From contig NZ_WTVN01000004.1 in assembly GCF_012910905.1 (NCBI RefSeq), positions 62,001-126,000 on the forward strand: 64,000 nt of DNA. Reading direction: 5' to 3'. Under the pieces are notes generated by a model, which was given only the letters and a program-made list of their open reading frames with translations, did no database searches and was not told the origin of the DNA. The stretch's first letter is position 1, and each line of letters begins with the position of its first letter. The position numbers and the translations under genes were made by a program. Shown here piece by piece: positions 25,476-33,907 of this stretch. This DNA is from Aromatoleum toluvorans (GTDB taxonomy: Bacteria; Pseudomonadota; Gammaproteobacteria; Burkholderiales; Rhodocyclaceae).

Positions 25476-26255
25476 ATGGATTTCGACGTCGCGATCGAGG
25501 ATGCCGCCGCGCGGGCATGCGCGGACAACGCGCCGCCGCTGAGCCGCGAGGAGTTCGAGGCGCGCCTGCGCGGCAAGAGCGCCAGTTACCACATCCATCA
25601 CCCCTTCCACGTGATGATGGCCGAAGGGAAGCTCACGCGCGCCCAGCTGCAGGGCTGGGTCGCCAACCGTTTCTACTACCAGATCGCGATTCCGGTGAAG
25701 GACGCCGCGATCATGTCGAACTGCCCTGATCGCGAGATCCGCCGCGAGTGGATCCAGCGCATGCTCGATCATGACGGTTATGAGATCGGCGGGGTGAAGG
25801 ATCCCGGCGGGATCGAGGCGTGGATCCGCTTGGGCGAGGCGGTGGGCCTCACGCGTGACGACGTCACCTCGCTGCGCCACGTCGTGCCGGCGGCGCGTTT
25901 CGCCGTCGACGCCTACGTCAATTTCGCGCGCCAGCGCCCGTGGCAGGAGGCCATCGCGTCGAGCCTCACCGAACTCTTCGCGCCGCACATCCACCAGCAG
26001 CGCATCGACACCTGGCCCGATATGTACCCGTGGGTCGATCCCGCGGGGCTGCAGTATTTCCGCAACCGCCTCGCGCAGGCACGGCGCGACGTCGCCCACG
26101 GCCTGCGCTTCACGCTCGACTACTTCAGCCGCAGCCGCGCGCTGCAGGAGCGGGCGCTGGAGATCCTGCAGTTCAAGCTCGACGTGCTGTGGGCACTCGC
26201 CGACGCGATCATGCTGAGCCAGTGTGAAATGGAAATCCGGGGGCCGAAGACATGA
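25476..26255 (+). CDS. pqqC: Pyrroloquinoline-quinone synthase PqqC
   Basis: A 259-residue all-helical oxidase that performs the last ring closure and eight-electron oxidation to PQQ. Typical blocks are [62 protein letters not shown] and [17 protein letters not shown]. The ATG following GGAAGGAGAG is preferred over one 18 bp upstream. The stop overlaps pqqD by four bases. Confidence 0.95.
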   Translation: MDFDVAIEDAAARACADNAPPLSREEFEARLRGKSASYHIHHPFHVMMAEGKLTRAQLQGWVANRFYYQIAIPVKDAAIMSNCPDREIRREWIQRMLDHDGYEIGGVKDPGGIEAWIRLGEAVGLTRDDVTSLRHVVPAARFAVDAYVNFARQRPWQEAIASSLTELFAPHIHQQRIDTWPDMYPWVDPAGLQYFRNRLAQARRDVAHGLRFTLDYFSRSRALQERALEILQFKLDVLWALADAIMLSQCEMEIRGPKT

Positions 26256-26527
26256 GCACGCCGGTCGCCATGGATGCGTGTCCGCGCGTGTCGCGCCGCT
26301 TCCGCCTGCAGTGGGAGGAGGCGCAACAGGCGTGGGTGCTGCTCTATCCTGAAGGGATGGTGAAGCTCAACCAGAGCGCGGGCGAGATCATGCGCCGTTG
26401 CGACGGCAGCCGCACGGTGGCCGCGATCGTGGCCGAGCTGGAGCAGGCCTTCGGTGCGAGCGGACTCGCGGATGACGTCGCGAAGTTCCTCGACCTCGCG
26501 CGCGGCCAGCAGTGGATCGAAGGGTAG
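26252..26527 (+). CDS. pqqD: PQQ peptide chaperone PqqD
   Basis: A 91-residue protein of the RiPP recognition element type. It binds the PqqA leader and presents it to PqqE. The motifs [33 protein letters not shown] and the helix [16 protein letters not shown] fit the family and its normal length. The four-base overlap with pqqC and 10-bp gap to pqqE indicate coupled expression of the three genes. Confidence 0.94.
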   Translation: MSTPVAMDACPRVSRRFRLQWEEAQQAWVLLYPEGMVKLNQSAGEIMRRCDGSRTVAAIVAELEQAFGASGLADDVAKFLDLARGQQWIEG

Positions 26528-26537
26528 GGAGGGCACC

Positions 26538-27665
26538 ATGTCCGCCACCGGCATTTCCGCGCAGCCCGGCCCGCCGCTGTGGCTGCTCGCCGAACTCACC
26601 TACCGCTGCCCGCTGCACTGCGCGTTCTGCTACAACCCGGTCGACTTCGCGACGAGCGGGCCGGAGTTATCCACCGACGACTGGCTGCGCGTGCTGCGCG
26701 AGGCGCGCGCCGCGGGCAGCGTGCAATGCGGCTTCTCGGGCGGCGAGCCGATGCTGCGCGACGACCTCGAAGTGCTCGTCGCCGAGGCGCATCGCCTGGG
26801 CTTCTACACCAATCTGCTGACTTCCGGTGTCGGTCTCACGCCTGAGCGCGCCGCGGCGCTGAAGGCGGCCGGCCTCGATCACATCCAGCTGTCGTTCCAG
26901 GACTCGACGCGCGAGCTCAACGACTTCCTGTCGCACACGCGCACCTTCGACCTCAAGCAGCGCGTCGCCACGCTGATCAAGGAGAACGGCTGGCCGATGG
27001 TGATGAACTGCGTGATCCACCGGCTCAACATCGACTACATCGACCGCATCATCGAGATGGCGGTCGAGCTCGGCGCGGAATACCTCGAACTCGCGAACAG
27101 CCAGTATTACTCGTGGGCGCTCCTCAACCGCGACCAGCTGCTGCCCACGCGCGCACAGATCGAGCGCGCCGAGCGGGTGACCAACGAATACCGGGAAAAG
27201 TACGGCGACCGCATCCGCATCTTCTTCGTCGTGCCCGATTACCACGAGAAGCGCCCGAAGAAGTGCATGAACGGCTGGGGCAACGTCTTCCTCACCGTCA
27301 CGCCGGACGGCACCGCGCTGCCCTGCCACACCGCGAAGATGCTGCCCGGACTGGCGTTTCCGAACGTGCGCGATCTGGGCGTGCGCGAGATCTGGTACGA
27401 ATCGGAAGGCTTCAACCGCTATCGCGGCGACGGCTGGATGAAGGAAACCTGCCGCAGCTGTCCGGACAAGGAAAAGGATCTCGGCGGCTGCCGCTGCCAG
27501 GCCTACATGCTCGCGGGCGATCCGGCCGAAGCCGATCCCGTGTGCGACCGCTCGCCCGCACACCACGTCGTGCTCGACGCACTGGCGCGGGCGGAGGCGG
27601 GCAAGGGGCGGGAGGTGCCGCTGGTGTTCCGCGATCCGGCTGCGTCGCGGCGGCTTGCCGGCTGA
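26538..27665 (+). CDS. pqqE: PqqA peptide cyclase PqqE (radical SAM)
   Basis: A 375-residue radical SAM enzyme that forms the Glu-Tyr carbon-carbon bond within PqqA. The N-terminal cluster motif is CPLHCAFCYNP (CxxxCxxC). SPASM-domain cysteines for auxiliary iron-sulfur clusters follow: KKCMNGWGNVF, ALPCHTAKMLPG, and CRSCPDKEKDLGGCRCQAY. The length is standard. The ATG follows a GGGAGGG-type site. It ends the pqqABCDE operon; no pqqF protease gene is nearby. Confidence 0.95.
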   Translation: MSATGISAQPGPPLWLLAELTYRCPLHCAFCYNPVDFATSGPELSTDDWLRVLREARAAGSVQCGFSGGEPMLRDDLEVLVAEAHRLGFYTNLLTSGVGLTPERAAALKAAGLDHIQLSFQDSTRELNDFLSHTRTFDLKQRVATLIKENGWPMVMNCVIHRLNIDYIDRIIEMAVELGAEYLELANSQYYSWALLNRDQLLPTRAQIERAERVTNEYREKYGDRIRIFFVVPDYHEKRPKKCMNGWGNVFLTVTPDGTALPCHTAKMLPGLAFPNVRDLGVREIWYESEGFNRYRGDGWMKETCRSCPDKEKDLGGCRCQAYMLAGDPAEADPVCDRSPAHHVVLDALARAEAGKGREVPLVFRDPAASRRLAG

Positions 27666-27697
27666 CTGCCGGAAGCTGCCGCGCCGGGCCGACCAAA

Positions 27698-27895
27698 TCA
27701 GCGGCGATAACGGTAGCGCCAGCTGCGGCTGTCGTCGTCCCAGTAGCGGTAACCGTCGCTGTAACCACGGTCCCCCCAGTGGCGGTGATGGTGGCCGTAC
27801 CCGCCGCGGTCGTAGTCCAGCGGCAGGACGATACAGCCGCCGAGCAGGCCGGCAACGAGGGACGTGGCGAGGAACTTGGTGAATGTGCGAGCCAT
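27698..27895 (-). CDS. Small Tyr/Arg/His-rich lipoprotein
   Basis: A 65-residue protein. Its signal peptide ends in the lipobox LLGGC (Cys21), so it is probably a membrane-anchored lipoprotein. The mature part is rich in Tyr, Arg, His, Trp and Asp (YGHHHRHWGDRGYSDGYRYW), resembling small low-complexity periplasmic proteins. No function is assignable. It converges with pqqE, ending 32 bp from it. AGGAGG precedes the start on the minus strand. Confidence 0.7.
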   Translation of the reverse strand: MARTFTKFLATSLVAGLLGGCIVLPLDYDRGGYGHHHRHWGDRGYSDGYRYWDDDSRSWRYRYRR

Positions 27896-28017
27896 GATTG
27901 ACCTCCTTGTGAGTGGTCAACGTCCTGCCGGCAGTGGCCGCGTACGACCGACCATGACTGCTTTGTAAGACTGTGTATGCGAAGTGCCATGCAAACATGG
28001 CACTTCGGCCATGCAGC

Positions 28018-28968
28018 TTATGCCGCGCGCAGCGGTTCCAGGTAGTCGAGCTCCGGGCCGGCGGGCACGATTCCGGTCGGATTGAGCGCCTTGATGGAGT
28101 AGTAGCCCGCCTTGATGTGGTCGGGCCGGACGCTCGCCGCGAAGGCCGGGATCGCCAGCAGGCGCCCGAGATAGGCGAGCACCGCGGGGTAGGCGGACAG
28201 CGGCCGCAGGTTGCACTTGAACAGGCTGTAATAGGCAAGCTCGAAGCGCACCAGCGTGACGAAGGCGCGGATGTCGCTCTCGGTCAGCCGATCGCCCGTG
28301 AGCCAGTCGGCATGTGCGAGTCGCTCCTCCATCCAGTCCAGCGTCCCGAAAACCTCCGCGACCGCTTCCTCGTAGGCCTTCTGGGTGCCCGCGAAACCGG
28401 CGCGATACACGCCGTTGTTGAATCCCCCGTACAGGCGCTCGTTGACGGCGTCGATCTCCGCCTCCAGCCCGGCCGGGCGCAGGTCGATATCCTGCGTTGC
28501 GAGCGCCGCGAAGTCCTTGTCGAGGATGCGGACGATGTCCGAAGACTCGTTATTGACGATGGTGCGCGTCTTCCTGTCCCACAGCACCGGCACCGTCGCG
28601 CGGCCGGTGTGCGTCGGGTCGGCCAGCGTGTAGATCTCGTGCATGTAATTGGCGCCATTGACGCGGTCGAAATCGGTGCCGTCGCGCCCGGTGAAAGCCC
28701 AGCCCTGGTCGCCCAGGCGTGGATCCACGGCGCATACGTCGATCACGTCTTCGAGGCCCTTCAGGCGCAGCGCGATCAGCGTCCTGCACGCCCACGGGCA
28801 GATGTAGGCGACGTAGAGCTGGTAGCGCCCCGCTTCCGCGGTGAAGCCCTTCGCGTTGTCCGCACCGATCCGGTCGCGGAAACCCGAGTGCTGGCGGATG
28901 AAGCGCCCATCGGCGTCGCTCTTCTGCACCGGCTGCCAATTTTCCGTCCATTGTCCGTTTACAAGCAT
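28018..28968 (-). CDS. yqjG: Glutathionyl-hydroquinone reductase (Xi-class GST, YqjG/EcM4 type)
   Basis: A 316-residue glutathione S-transferase-fold enzyme that reduces glutathionyl-hydroquinones. The active-site motif YVAYICPWACRTLI places the catalytic Cys57 in the CPWA signature (commonly CPWAHR; here CPWACR). IVNNESSDIVRI, the thioredoxin-fold glutathione contact, and the C-terminal helical domain (WLTGDRLTESDIRAFVTLVRF) fit. It protects against quinone toxicity, as would suit an aromatic degrader. It is divergent from a DoxX-family gene; in Escherichia coli the corresponding genes are neighbours (yqjF-yqjG). Confidence 0.9.
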   Translation of the reverse strand: MLVNGQWTENWQPVQKSDADGRFIRQHSGFRDRIGADNAKGFTAEAGRYQLYVAYICPWACRTLIALRLKGLEDVIDVCAVDPRLGDQGWAFTGRDGTDFDRVNGANYMHEIYTLADPTHTGRATVPVLWDRKTRTIVNNESSDIVRILDKDFAALATQDIDLRPAGLEAEIDAVNERLYGGFNNGVYRAGFAGTQKAYEEAVAEVFGTLDWMEERLAHADWLTGDRLTESDIRAFVTLVRFELAYYSLFKCNLRPLSAYPAVLAYLGRLLAIPAFAASVRPDHIKAGYYSIKALNPTGIVPAGPELDYLEPLRAA

Positions 28969-29059
28969 GTTTTTCCTCTCTCTGTCCGGGGTTCGACCCT
29001 CAATGGGGAGAAGGTATTGGACCTGCGGCGGAAGATATAGGACCGCGACGGGGCATTAC

Positions 29060-29147
29060 TGTTGCCGCAAGCGGAACAATGTGTGGCGATTTTTTGCGAA
29101 AACAGGCCTGTGGTGGGCAGGCTATTGTTGCGGAAAGAGGAACATAA
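29060..29147. promoter_or_regulatory. Two TGTT-N11-AACA boxes between yqjG and doxX-like genes
   Basis: TGTT-N11-AACA occurs at 29060-29078 and again at 29126-29144. The two inner sequences are alike (GCCGCAAGCGG and GCGGAAAGAGG) and the boxes start 66 bp apart. The pattern is the T-N11-A dyad of LysR-type regulators and lies in a 295-bp divergent region that is otherwise free of genes. It probably controls both neighbours. Confidence 0.6.
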
Positions 29148-29263
29148 CATCTCAATTGGGGCTGTTTTTCTCAACTTTACGGCCCGGTACAGTTCGGGTC
29201 GTGGTCAGCACGTGCTACGGAAACAAGGCGAGCGGCCCCAACCCCAATCAATGGAGAAACAGA

Positions 29264-29716
29264 ATGAGCAACGGACTCGTGAATCGCCTTCTTGCTACCG
29301 ACGCCGGCTGGGGGCCGCTGGCGCTGCGCCTTCCGGTGGGCATCATCTTCACCGCGCACGGCGCGCAGAAGCTTTTCGGCTGGTTCGGCGGCTACGGCCT
29401 CGAAGGGACTGGGAAGTGGATGGCGTCGATCGGTCTCGAGCCGGGCTACCTGATGGCGCTGCTGGGCGGCGGCGCGGAGTTTTTCGGCGGCCTCGCGCTG
29501 ATCATCGGCCTGCTGGTGCGTCCGGCGTCGGCGGTGCTGGCCTTCGCGATGCTGGTGGCGATCTTCAGCGTGCACGCCGCCAATGGCCTGTTCATGAAGA
29601 ACAACGGCTACGAGTTCGGGTTGGCGCTGCTGGCGGTCTCCATCTCGCTGCTGTTCAGCGGTGCGGGCAAGGCCTCGCTGGACGCGGTGCTGGCACCCGC
29701 GGGCGGGAAGCGCTGA
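29264..29716 (+). CDS. DoxX-family membrane protein
   Basis: A 150-residue inner-membrane protein with four hydrophobic helices. DoxX family blocks are present: LALRLPVGIIFTAHGAQKLFGWFGG, ALLGGGAEFFGGLALIIGLLVRP and a short conserved loop with NGLFMKNNGYEF. The family is linked to quinone or thiol redox, but its biochemistry is weakly defined. Its partner by divergence is the hydroquinone reductase gene, supporting a shared role in quinone stress. The next esterase gene follows by 31 bp and is probably co-transcribed. Confidence 0.85.
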   Translation: MSNGLVNRLLATDAGWGPLALRLPVGIIFTAHGAQKLFGWFGGYGLEGTGKWMASIGLEPGYLMALLGGGAEFFGGLALIIGLLVRPASAVLAFAMLVAIFSVHAANGLFMKNNGYEFGLALLAVSISLLFSGAGKASLDAVLAPAGGKR

Positions 29717-29747
29717 GCGAAACCGGAACCATCGAGCGGAAACCACC

Positions 29748-30377
29748 ATGCAAGACGACGCCTTCATTCTCGTTCAGAAACCTGCCGGCCCGGCCCGGCG
29801 CCTTATCCTCCTGTTCCACGGCGTGGGAGCCACGCCCGAGAACCTCCTGCCGCTCGCCGCAGCCCTCGCGGCGACCGAGCCGGCCGCCTGGGTCGTGAGC
29901 GTGCGCTCGCCGGATCCGTCGGATTTCGGCATGGGCTGGCAGTGGTTCTCCGTGCGCGGCGTGACCGAGGAAAACCGCCTCGACCGCGTCGCCGCAGCGA
30001 TGCCGGGCTTCGTCCAGACCGTGCGCGACTGGCAGAAGCAGTCGGGCGTGGGTCCCGCCGCGACGACACTGCTGGGCTTTTCGCAGGGGGCGATCATGGC
30101 GCTCGAATCGACGCAGTTGCGCGACACCGTCGCCGGCGAGGTGATCTCCATCGCGGGGCGCTTTGCGCAGCCACCCAAGGTTTGTCCCGCTGCCACCGCC
30201 GTGCACTTCATCCACGGCGCGGACGACTCGGTGATCGACCCGCGCTACAGTATCGCGGGCGCGGACCGCCTCACGTCGATGGGCGCGAGCGTCGAGCTGA
30301 ACCTCGTTCCCGACCTGGGGCACGCCATCGACGAAAGCGTCGTCGAGTTGCTGGGTACGAAATTGGGCAAGGCTTGA
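29748..30377 (+). CDS. ypfH: Carboxylesterase/phospholipase-type hydrolase (YpfH family)
   Basis: A 209-residue alpha/beta hydrolase. The oxyanion segment LILLFHGVGATPENLLPLA, the nucleophile in LGFSQGAIMALE, the acid in HFIHGADDSVIDPR and His in PDLGHAIDES are all visible, as in YpfH-type cytosolic esterases. The substrate is unknown, though small acyl esters or thioesters are typical. It follows the DoxX gene and ends before a strong hairpin. Confidence 0.85.
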   Translation: MQDDAFILVQKPAGPARRLILLFHGVGATPENLLPLAAALAATEPAAWVVSVRSPDPSDFGMGWQWFSVRGVTEENRLDRVAAAMPGFVQTVRDWQKQSGVGPAATTLLGFSQGAIMALESTQLRDTVAGEVISIAGRFAQPPKVCPAATAVHFIHGADDSVIDPRYSIAGADRLTSMGASVELNLVPDLGHAIDESVVELLGTKLGKA

Positions 30378-30401
30378 AGCCGGCCCTCACGCAAATGGAG
30401 G

Positions 30402-30430
30402 CCCCATCCCGGCCCGCAGCCGGGATGGGG
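30402..30430. terminator. Perfect 12-bp hairpin between convergent genes
   Basis: CCCCATCCCGGC (30402-30413) pairs with GCCGGGATGGGG (30419-30430) around a five-base loop. No T-tract follows on either strand, so termination may be inefficient or factor-assisted. Confidence 0.5.
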
Positions 30431-30441
30431 TGGGCCGGCGC

Positions 30442-31371
30442 TCAGTTGGCCGAAGCCGCGGAATGCTCGAGGAGTGCGTCGGCTTCGGCCTCGACCCAGC
30501 GCTGGATGTTCGGATGGGGCATCAAGGGCTGCGCGAACCGGTACACCAATCCCTCCAGGTCGCTTTCGACCTCGGCCTCGATGCCGCCCGCCGACAGCAG
30601 CAGCGGGACCACGACGACGTCGCCCGCCGCGGCCGCGTCGGCCACCTGGCGTCGCAAGGACCCGCGGGCTTCGGCCCTCACCGGCTCGGGAGCGTCGTTG
30701 CGGTGCGTGAGAACGCTGACCGCCCGGAAGCCGCCCTTTTCCTGCAGGAAGCCCGCATGGATTTCCATGTCCTGCAGACACAGGTGGTTCTCGCCTTCGT
30801 CATTGGGCCCGTGGGCGATGAGGATGACGCTGGTCCTGGCGGGGTCGCGGACAAGCGCCAGCGCCCGCTCCAGCAGCACCTCGCTGATCAGGGGGTGCGC
30901 GTCCATCGCCTGGCCGAACAGGAAGCGCGCCGAACTCGTGACCCTGTCGAGATGACGCAGGCGTGTCGTCTTCGCCAGTTCTGCCTGCAGCCCGAGGATG
31001 TAGCGGAAGTTGCCGATGATGGGGCTGTGGGAGGAAACGAACAACGGCACCACCGCGATCTCGCGGACACCGCGGGCTTCGAGCCGATTCACCGCGGCCT
31101 GGATCGACTGCGGGTCGGCCATGCCGAAGGCGACTTCCGTCGGGCGCTGCTGGTCGAGGCTGCGCGCCATCTGTTCGACATTGGCATTCCACGGGCTGGC
31201 GGCGGAATGATGCCCTTGTCCGGAATCCGCATGGGCCCCGTGTGCCAGCAACAGGAGGCCCTCGTGGCCGTCCGCGGCCCGGGTCGCCGGTGCCGCCGCG
31301 AGGACAAGCGCAGCGCCGGCGACGGCAAGGCAGCGCGCAAACCGGGATGTCATCGTTTTCATGTCCTTCAC
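30442..31371 (-). CDS. Exported CbiX/SirB-domain protein
   Basis: A 309-residue protein with a signal peptide (ARCLAVAGAALVLAAAPATRAAD) and two CbiX-like halves. The first starts LLLLAHGAHADSG with VPLFVSSHSPIIG; the second starts VILIAHGPNDEGEN with VVPLLLSAGGIE. CbiX/SirB proteins are chelatases inserting cobalt or iron into sirohydrochlorin in the cytoplasm. An exported version is unusual and may act in metal handling in the periplasm. No cobalamin or siroheme genes surround it. The first of three closely spaced Met codons is given as the start. Confidence 0.75.
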   Translation of the reverse strand: MKDMKTMTSRFARCLAVAGAALVLAAAPATRAADGHEGLLLLAHGAHADSGQGHHSAASPWNANVEQMARSLDQQRPTEVAFGMADPQSIQAAVNRLEARGVREIAVVPLFVSSHSPIIGNFRYILGLQAELAKTTRLRHLDRVTSSARFLFGQAMDAHPLISEVLLERALALVRDPARTSVILIAHGPNDEGENHLCLQDMEIHAGFLQEKGGFRAVSVLTHRNDAPEPVRAEARGSLRRQVADAAAAGDVVVVPLLLSAGGIEAEVESDLEGLVYRFAQPLMPHPNIQRWVEAEADALLEHSAASAN

Positions 31372-31507
31372 CGAGCTGTCCGGTTCTTCAAGACCCGACG
31401 GCCATCGACCGGCCCGAACCGTCCTTTCGGGAAGAAGGATATCCCCGAACCTTTCCGTACCATAGCTGACGGCAACCAGCAGCCCGAAAAACCCGGGATG
31501 ACGATCC

Positions 31508-32434
31508 TCACCCCGCGTCCGTCGGGAGCATCTGCGCGATATCCGGATCGTTGCTGAACGCCTCCGAAAAGTAGTTCACGAAGCTCTTCACCTTAAGCGA
31601 GGGGCGGCGCGATGGCTGGAAGACGACGTTGAGCGGCAACGGCGGCGGGCGGTAGCGCGTGAGGATGGCCTTGACGCGGCCGGCGCGCAGGTCGTCGCCG
31701 AAGGTCCAGAGGGGGGAATAGCTGATGCCGAGCCCTTCGCAGACGGCCTGGCGGATGGCCTCGGAGCTGTTGGACTGGAAGTTGCCGTCGACGCGGACGC
31801 TGTATGGACGGCCCTCGGCGTCGAGATAGCTCCATTCGTCGAGCGTCGCGAGGCCGGTGTAGAGCAGGCAGTTGTGGCGGATGAGCTCGTTCGGGTGCTG
31901 CGGTTCGCCGTGCAGCTCGATGTAGGACGGCGCGGCGAGGGTGGCGCGGTGGGCGGTGCTGATGCGGCGGGCGATCAGGCCGCTGTCCTTGAGTTCGCCG
32001 ACGCGAAAGGCGACATCGATGCCGGCGGTGACGAGGTCGGTGAAGCCGTCGTCGAGCTGCAGATTGACCTTGAGGTTGGGGAAGCGGGCGTAGAAGGCGG
32101 GCAGGCGCGGCACGATGTGCAGGCGCCCGAAGGCGACCGGGGCGGCGACGCGCAGCAGGCCGGAGATCTCGCGTTCGGCGCGATGCACCTCGATATGCGC
32201 TTCCTCCAGCGTATCGAGGACCTGCCGGCAGCGTTCGTAGTAGAGCTGGCCGGCTTCGGTGAGCGCGTGGCTGCGCGAGGAACGCAGCAGGAGCGGGGCG
32301 CCCACGAGCTTCTCGAGCGCCTGCACCTGCTTGCTGATGGCGGACTGCGTGGTGCGTGCCTCGCGCGCGACGGCGGAGAAATTTCCCGTTTCGACGACGC
32401 GGACGAAGGTTTCCATCAGGCGCATGCGGTCCAT
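31508..32434 (-). CDS. LysR-type transcriptional regulator
   Basis: A 308-residue regulator with a typical helix-turn-helix (VETGNFSAVAREARTTQSAI and SKQVQALEKLVG) and an effector domain of the CrgA/DmlR-like subgroup (GLLRVAAPVAFGRLHIVPRL, then GIDVAFRVGELKDSGLIARR). It is divergent from the old yellow enzyme gene with a 137-bp gap, the standard arrangement for regulation of that gene. The inducer is probably an electrophile or enone (inference). Confidence 0.88.
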   Translation of the reverse strand: MDRMRLMETFVRVVETGNFSAVAREARTTQSAISKQVQALEKLVGAPLLLRSSRSHALTEAGQLYYERCRQVLDTLEEAHIEVHRAEREISGLLRVAAPVAFGRLHIVPRLPAFYARFPNLKVNLQLDDGFTDLVTAGIDVAFRVGELKDSGLIARRISTAHRATLAAPSYIELHGEPQHPNELIRHNCLLYTGLATLDEWSYLDAEGRPYSVRVDGNFQSNSSEAIRQAVCEGLGISYSPLWTFGDDLRAGRVKAILTRYRPPPLPLNVVFQPSRRPSLKVKSFVNYFSEAFSNDPDIAQMLPTDAG

Positions 32435-32571
32435 CGCGGCTCCCGATCATTCCTGTGGGGAATAGATGTTATCACTGCGTCGGGCTACTCTACGGGGCCG
32501 CGCATGAAGATAATCGCCGCAAAGCGATCGGGCGACTGATCGTGACTGCAATCCACGAAGGAAACCGACCC

Positions 32572-33672
32572 ATGACCGACACCCGCAAGCTTTTCCAGCC
32601 CGCCCGCATCGGCGACATCGAAGTCGCCAACCGCGTCGTGATGGCGCCCCTGACGCGCAGCCGCGCCGACGAGGCGGCCGGCGACGTTCCCGGCAGCGCG
32701 ATGAACATCGAGTACTACCGCCAGCGCAGCAACGCGGGCCTGATCATCAGCGAAGGCACGCAGGTCTCGCCGGTGGGCAAGGGCTACATGGCGACGCCGG
32801 GTATCTATTCCGATGCGCAGGTCGAAGGCTGGAAGGCGATCACCCAGGCCGTGCATGCCGCGGGCTCGAAGATCGTCGCGCAGATCTGGCATGTCGGCCG
32901 CGTGACGCATCCGGACCTGACCGGCGGGGCCCAGCCGGTGGCGCCCTCGGCGGTCAGGCCGAAGGTTGTCGCGTACACCCGCAACGGCAAGGTGGACGTG
33001 CCCGAGCCGCACGCGCTGAGCGTCGAGGAGATCGCGGGCGTCGTGCAGGAATTCCGGCGCGCCGCCGCGAACGCGATCCGTGCAGGATTCGACGGCGTCG
33101 AGATCCACGGCGCCAACGGCTATCTGGTCGACCAGTTCCTGCGCGACGGCGCCAACCAACGCACCGACCAATACGGTGGCTCGGTCGAGAATCGCGCGCG
33201 CTTTGCGCTCGAAGTCATCGACGCGGTGGTTGCCGAAATCGGGGCAGGGCGTGTCGGCATCCGGCTGTCGCCGGTCACGCCCGCGAACGACCTGTCGGAC
33301 AGCAACCCGCAGGCGGTCTTCGGCTACCTCGTCGAGGAGCTGAACAAGCGCGGCATCGCGTTCATCCACTTCGTCGAAGGCGCGACGGGCGGTGCGCGCG
33401 ACGTGCCGGGCTTCGACTTCGCCTGGGCACGCAAGGCCTTTCAGGGGACCTACATCGCGAACAACGGCTACGACCGCGCGATGGCGATCGAAGCGGTCGA
33501 GTCGGGCAGAGCGGACGCCGTGGCTTTCGGTCGCCTGTACATCGCGAACCCCGACCTCGTGCATCGCCTCAAGCACGACACCGTGCTCAACGCGCCGAAC
33601 CCGAAGACCTTCTACGCGCCCGGACCGGAAGGCTACACCGACTATCCGACGCTGGAGACGGTCGCGGCCTGA
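32572..33672 (+). CDS. nemA: Old yellow enzyme-family NADPH:enone reductase (NemA-like)
   Basis: A 366-residue FMN-dependent ene-reductase. Signatures in order are LFQPARIGDIEVANRVVMAPLTRSRA, QIWHVGRVTHP, the substrate-binding His-Asn pair in VEIHGANGYLVDQFLRD, NQRTDQYGGSVENRARF and FGRLYIANPDLV at the FMN phosphate. It reduces activated C=C bonds, N-ethylmaleimide-type electrophiles, nitro compounds or quinones. The ATG start is 10 bp after GAAGGAAA. It is divergent from a LysR gene and ends at a double hairpin. Confidence 0.92.
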   Translation: MTDTRKLFQPARIGDIEVANRVVMAPLTRSRADEAAGDVPGSAMNIEYYRQRSNAGLIISEGTQVSPVGKGYMATPGIYSDAQVEGWKAITQAVHAAGSKIVAQIWHVGRVTHPDLTGGAQPVAPSAVRPKVVAYTRNGKVDVPEPHALSVEEIAGVVQEFRRAAANAIRAGFDGVEIHGANGYLVDQFLRDGANQRTDQYGGSVENRARFALEVIDAVVAEIGAGRVGIRLSPVTPANDLSDSNPQAVFGYLVEELNKRGIAFIHFVEGATGGARDVPGFDFAWARKAFQGTYIANNGYDRAMAIEAVESGRADAVAFGRLYIANPDLVHRLKHDTVLNAPNPKTFYAPGPEGYTDYPTLETVAA

Positions 33673-33696
33673 TCGTTCTCCCTGACGACCGTTATC

Positions 33697-33767
33697 GGCA
33701 GCTTTCCGCCTCCTCCCGGAAGCTGCCGCCTGCGCCCCGGCTGGCTGGTCCAGGCGGGGCGTTTTTC
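33697..33767 (+). terminator. Double-hairpin terminator after nemA
   Basis: The first hairpin is GGCAGCTTTCCG (33697-33708) with CCGGAAGCTGCC (33716-33727), with one mismatch. The second is CGCCCCG (33733-33739) with CGGGGCG (33755-33761), followed by TTTTT. The second has the intrinsic terminator form. Confidence 0.75.
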
Positions 33768-33907
33768 ATTCCTGCGCGGGACTGATGCTGCGGACGACGG
33801 CCTGGGTTTTTGGTTTCTGAAATTCAGCAATAGCAAAATGATTGACGATAGACGAATTGCTGTCTAGGATTCGAATCGTCCACCCCACCAACAGAGACCA
33901 AGAAATC

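Noticed and set aside
33825-33880. A fourth, weaker copy of the A/B/C promoter motif before the MBL gene (GCAATA and TAGGAT about 48 bp apart, inverted CAGCAAT/ATTGCTG)
   Set aside because: The second block is not conserved and the spacing differs by one base. It may be a separate operator for the aromatic operon, so I did not include it in the regulon.
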